DNA from: Bacteroidales bacterium UBA4179
Lineage (GTDB): Bacteria; Bacteroidota; Bacteroidia; Bacteroidales; Dysgonomonadaceae
Assembly: GCA_002381125.1 (NCBI GenBank)
Contig: DFUT01000044.1
Coordinates: 62,001-126,000 of the forward strand
Direction of reading: 5' to 3'
DNA length: 64,000 nt
Shown: piece after piece, positions 62,829-64,000 of the stretch
How positions within the stretch are numbered: position 1 is the first letter of the stretch
How the letters are laid out: every line of letters begins with the position of its first letter
Made by a program: the position numbers and the translations under genes
Notes under the pieces: model-generated
What the model was told of the DNA's origin: nothing
Database searches by the model: none
Seen by the model: the letters and a program-made list of their open reading frames with translations, nothing else

Positions 62829-63137
62829 GAAATAAAAACTCGAAAAATAAAAACAGTTTTCCAAGTTTAACAATCTTTACGCAAAATTCTCTGTAATTGT
62901 GATTGGCAAAGGGTTTAATAAGGGGGTAAAAGAACGCTTCAAAACCGTTTTTTTAGTGAAAATCAAAAGAAAATCTGATATTTAACGCTTTTGCAAAGGC
63001 GTTTATTTTATCATTCCGCAAATTCAGCTTTTTTAGCACCTGCCAAGTTCAACTTAGAAGTGCAACTTTATCGGACAGAGGCTTGCAAAAGTCAACGAAC
63101 TGGTTTAATTTCGTGAGAATTAAATTTTGTAACACTT
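62829..63137. other. Intergenic region between tetR and the intron fragment
   Basis: About 300 bp, mostly A/T-rich, without a gene. It contains a hairpin-forming segment TTTAATTTC-GTGA-GAATTAAA (about 63105-63125) directly before domain V of the intron fragment, and a GTGCAAC near 63060 that resembles a group II 5' end; no intron domains I-IV or reverse transcriptase are recognisable. Confidence 0.6.
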
Positions 63138-63212
63138 GAGCCGTATGCGGGGAAACTCGCACGTACGGTTCTTAAAGGGGAAAGCGGGGGTAGCCCCGCT
63201 GACCTACTTAAT
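63138..63212 (+). ncRNA. Group II intron domains V and VI (3' fragment)
   Basis: Domain V is exactly 34 nt (63138-63171): the lower stem GAGCCGTA/TACGGTTC, the catalytic AGC triad (63139-63141), the two-base AC bulge, and the GCGGG-GAAA-CTCGC upper stem with its GAAA tetraloop. Domain VI follows, with stem AGCGGGG/CCCCGCT and an outer stem closed by CCT-A-CTT, leaving a bulged branch-point A (63206). The likely 3' splice end is AT at 63212, 14 nt before the ispE start. The rest of the intron is missing. Confidence 0.9.
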
Positions 63213-63226
63213 AAGAAACAACAAAC

Positions 63227-64000
63227 ATGATTTGTTTTCCGAACGCGAAAATCAATTTGGGACTTCATATCGTGTCTAAACGATCGGATGGATATCACGA
63301 TATCGAGACCATTTTTTACCCTATGGGGTTAAAAGATGCGCTTGAAATTATTCCCATCGATCCCGGCTCCTTCAATCCTTCTTCGAATGAAAGTTTGTTT
63401 CATGTCTGCAATAAAGGATTCAATGGTCTTACCCCCTTCAACCTTTCTTCGAATGAACGGGGGTTTCGATTTTTTCCTTCCGGCATGCCAATAGAAGGGG
63501 ATATCGACGACAACATGGTAATCAAAGCATTCGACCTACTCGCAACAGAAAAACAAATCCCACCCATCGCTATTTATCTGCTGAAAAAAATACCTTTCGG
63601 TGCAGGTTTAGGCGGCGGTTCGTCTGATGCGGCTTTCATGCTCAAACTGTTGAATGAGGCCTTTACATTGGGGTATTCCGAGGAGCAGCTGTGCAATTTG
63701 GCAACCCGATTGGGAGCCGATTGTGCTTTTTTCATCAAGAACAAACCTGCCTATTCTTTCGGTATAGGAAACGAATTGGAAGAAATCGATCTTTGTTTGG
63801 ATACGTACCATTGGGCGCTGGTAAAACCGCCTTTCAACGTATCCACCAAAGAAGCATATGCCATGATTACGCCTCGTCAACCCGAAATGTCGCTGAAAGA
63901 AATTGTCAAAAAGCCCGTTTCGGAGTGGAAAAACAGGATGAAAAACGATTTTGAAGTACCGATTTTTAAAAAATATCCCCAACTTTGTACCATCAAAGAA
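63227..64000 (+). CDS. ispE: 4-diphosphocytidyl-2-C-methyl-D-erythritol kinase, 3' truncated by window edge
   Basis: GHMP-family kinase of the MEP isoprenoid pathway, phosphorylating CDP-ME. The frame from ATG 63227 is open to base 64000. N-terminus ICFPNAKINLGLHIVSKRSDGYHDIET is the family's opening (in parts), then the ATP-binding motif KKIPFGAGLGGGSSDAA (about residues 122-138), and GADCAFFIKNKPAYSFGIG. Between residues 48 and 78 there is a two-copy 22-codon repeat (S-F-N-P-S-S-N-E / P-F-N-L-S-S-N-E), absent from usual IspE. The gene starts 14 bp after the group II intron end. Confidence 0.93.
   Translation, partial: MICFPNAKINLGLHIVSKRSDGYHDIETIFYPMGLKDALEIIPIDPGSFNPSSNESLFHVCNKGFNGLTPFNLSSNERGFRFFPSGMPIEGDIDDNMVIKAFDLLATEKQIPPIAIYLLKKIPFGAGLGGGSSDAAFMLKLLNEAFTLGYSEEQLCNLATRLGADCAFFIKNKPAYSFGIGNELEEIDLCLDTYHWALVKPPFNVSTKEAYAMITPRQPEMSLKEIVKKPVSEWKNRMKNDFEVPIFKKYPQLCTIKE
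63369..63457 (+). repeat. Imperfect in-frame direct repeat inside ispE
   Basis: CCTTCAATCCTTCTTCGAATGAA (63369-63391) and CCTTCAACCTTTCTTCGAATGAA (63435-63457) differ at two bases; the period is 66 bp (22 codons), so the duplication keeps the frame. Confidence 0.9.

Noticed and set aside
63050..63070. GTGCAAC as the 5' splice site of a miniature group II intron
   Set aside because: Only a weak GTGYG match, and no domain I-IV pairing, EBS or linker pattern is visible in the short distance to domain V. Kept as a note, not a feature.

Overview
The window is chromosomal DNA from an anaerobic, saccharolytic member of the Bacteroidales. A Dysgonomonadaceae/Porphyromonadaceae-like genus is my best guess, by inference. 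The evidence is two SusC/SusD pairs, a family S46 dipeptidyl-peptidase, an RprX/RprY-like two-component system, a single-domain arabinose-5-phosphate isomerase, many promoters of the Bacteroidota type (TAnnTTTG at -7), few Shine-Dalgarno sequences, lipoproteins with acidic residues after the lipobox cysteine, and a trimeric-type [FeFe]-hydrogenase.

Layout. 1-9.6 kb: sugar phosphomutase (cut by the left edge), methylglyoxal synthase, S46 peptidase, polysaccharide flippase, glycyl-tRNA synthetase, FKBP lipoprotein, PBP4-type peptidase. 9.7-13.2 kb: a TPP-riboswitch-controlled operon thi4-thiE-thiC-thiD. 13.3-21.2 kb: a GH9 glycanase next to a SusC-SusD-lipoprotein set, a small glycan-utilisation locus. 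21.2-21.9 kb: non-coding, with an odd G+C-rich block. 21.9-27.5 kb: NuoE-like, NuoF-GltD fusion and HydA genes encoding a putative electron-bifurcating hydrogenase. 27.5-30.1 kb: M16 peptidase, 2-hydroxyacid dehydrogenase, two identical tRNA-Asn genes. 30.2-41.0 kb: housekeeping (miaA, rpoN, gcvH, purE, arabinose-5-P isomerase, yidC, pyrG, fRMsr, OmpA lipoprotein). 41.1-45.9 kb: second SusCD pair. 46.5-54.3 kb: FKBP lipoprotein, sirtuin, RprXY, CDP-alcohol phosphotransferase/GtrA pair, outer-membrane protein, ruvA. 54.4-62.8 kb: a tetR-tolC-[IS110]-hlyD-RND-PII-like efflux operon split by an IS110-family element. 63.0-64.0 kb: a group II intron 3' fragment (domains V and VI) directly in front of ispE, which is cut by the right edge.

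How the genes fit together. Glycans taken up through SusCD and trimmed by GH9 would feed fermentation. Reduced ferredoxin and NAD(P)H would be reoxidised by the hydrogenase. Thiamine thiazole is probably made by a His-type (sulfide-using) Thi4 instead of ThiFSGH, which fits an anoxic, sulfidic life. The points most worth a second look are the NuoF-GltD fusion hydrogenase, the His-type Thi4 operon, the IS110 element with a homopolymer frameshift and a structured 5' non-coding end inside an efflux operon, the intact-looking group II intron D5/D6 without an intron body, the PII-like protein in the RND operon, and the sirtuin lacking zinc cysteines.
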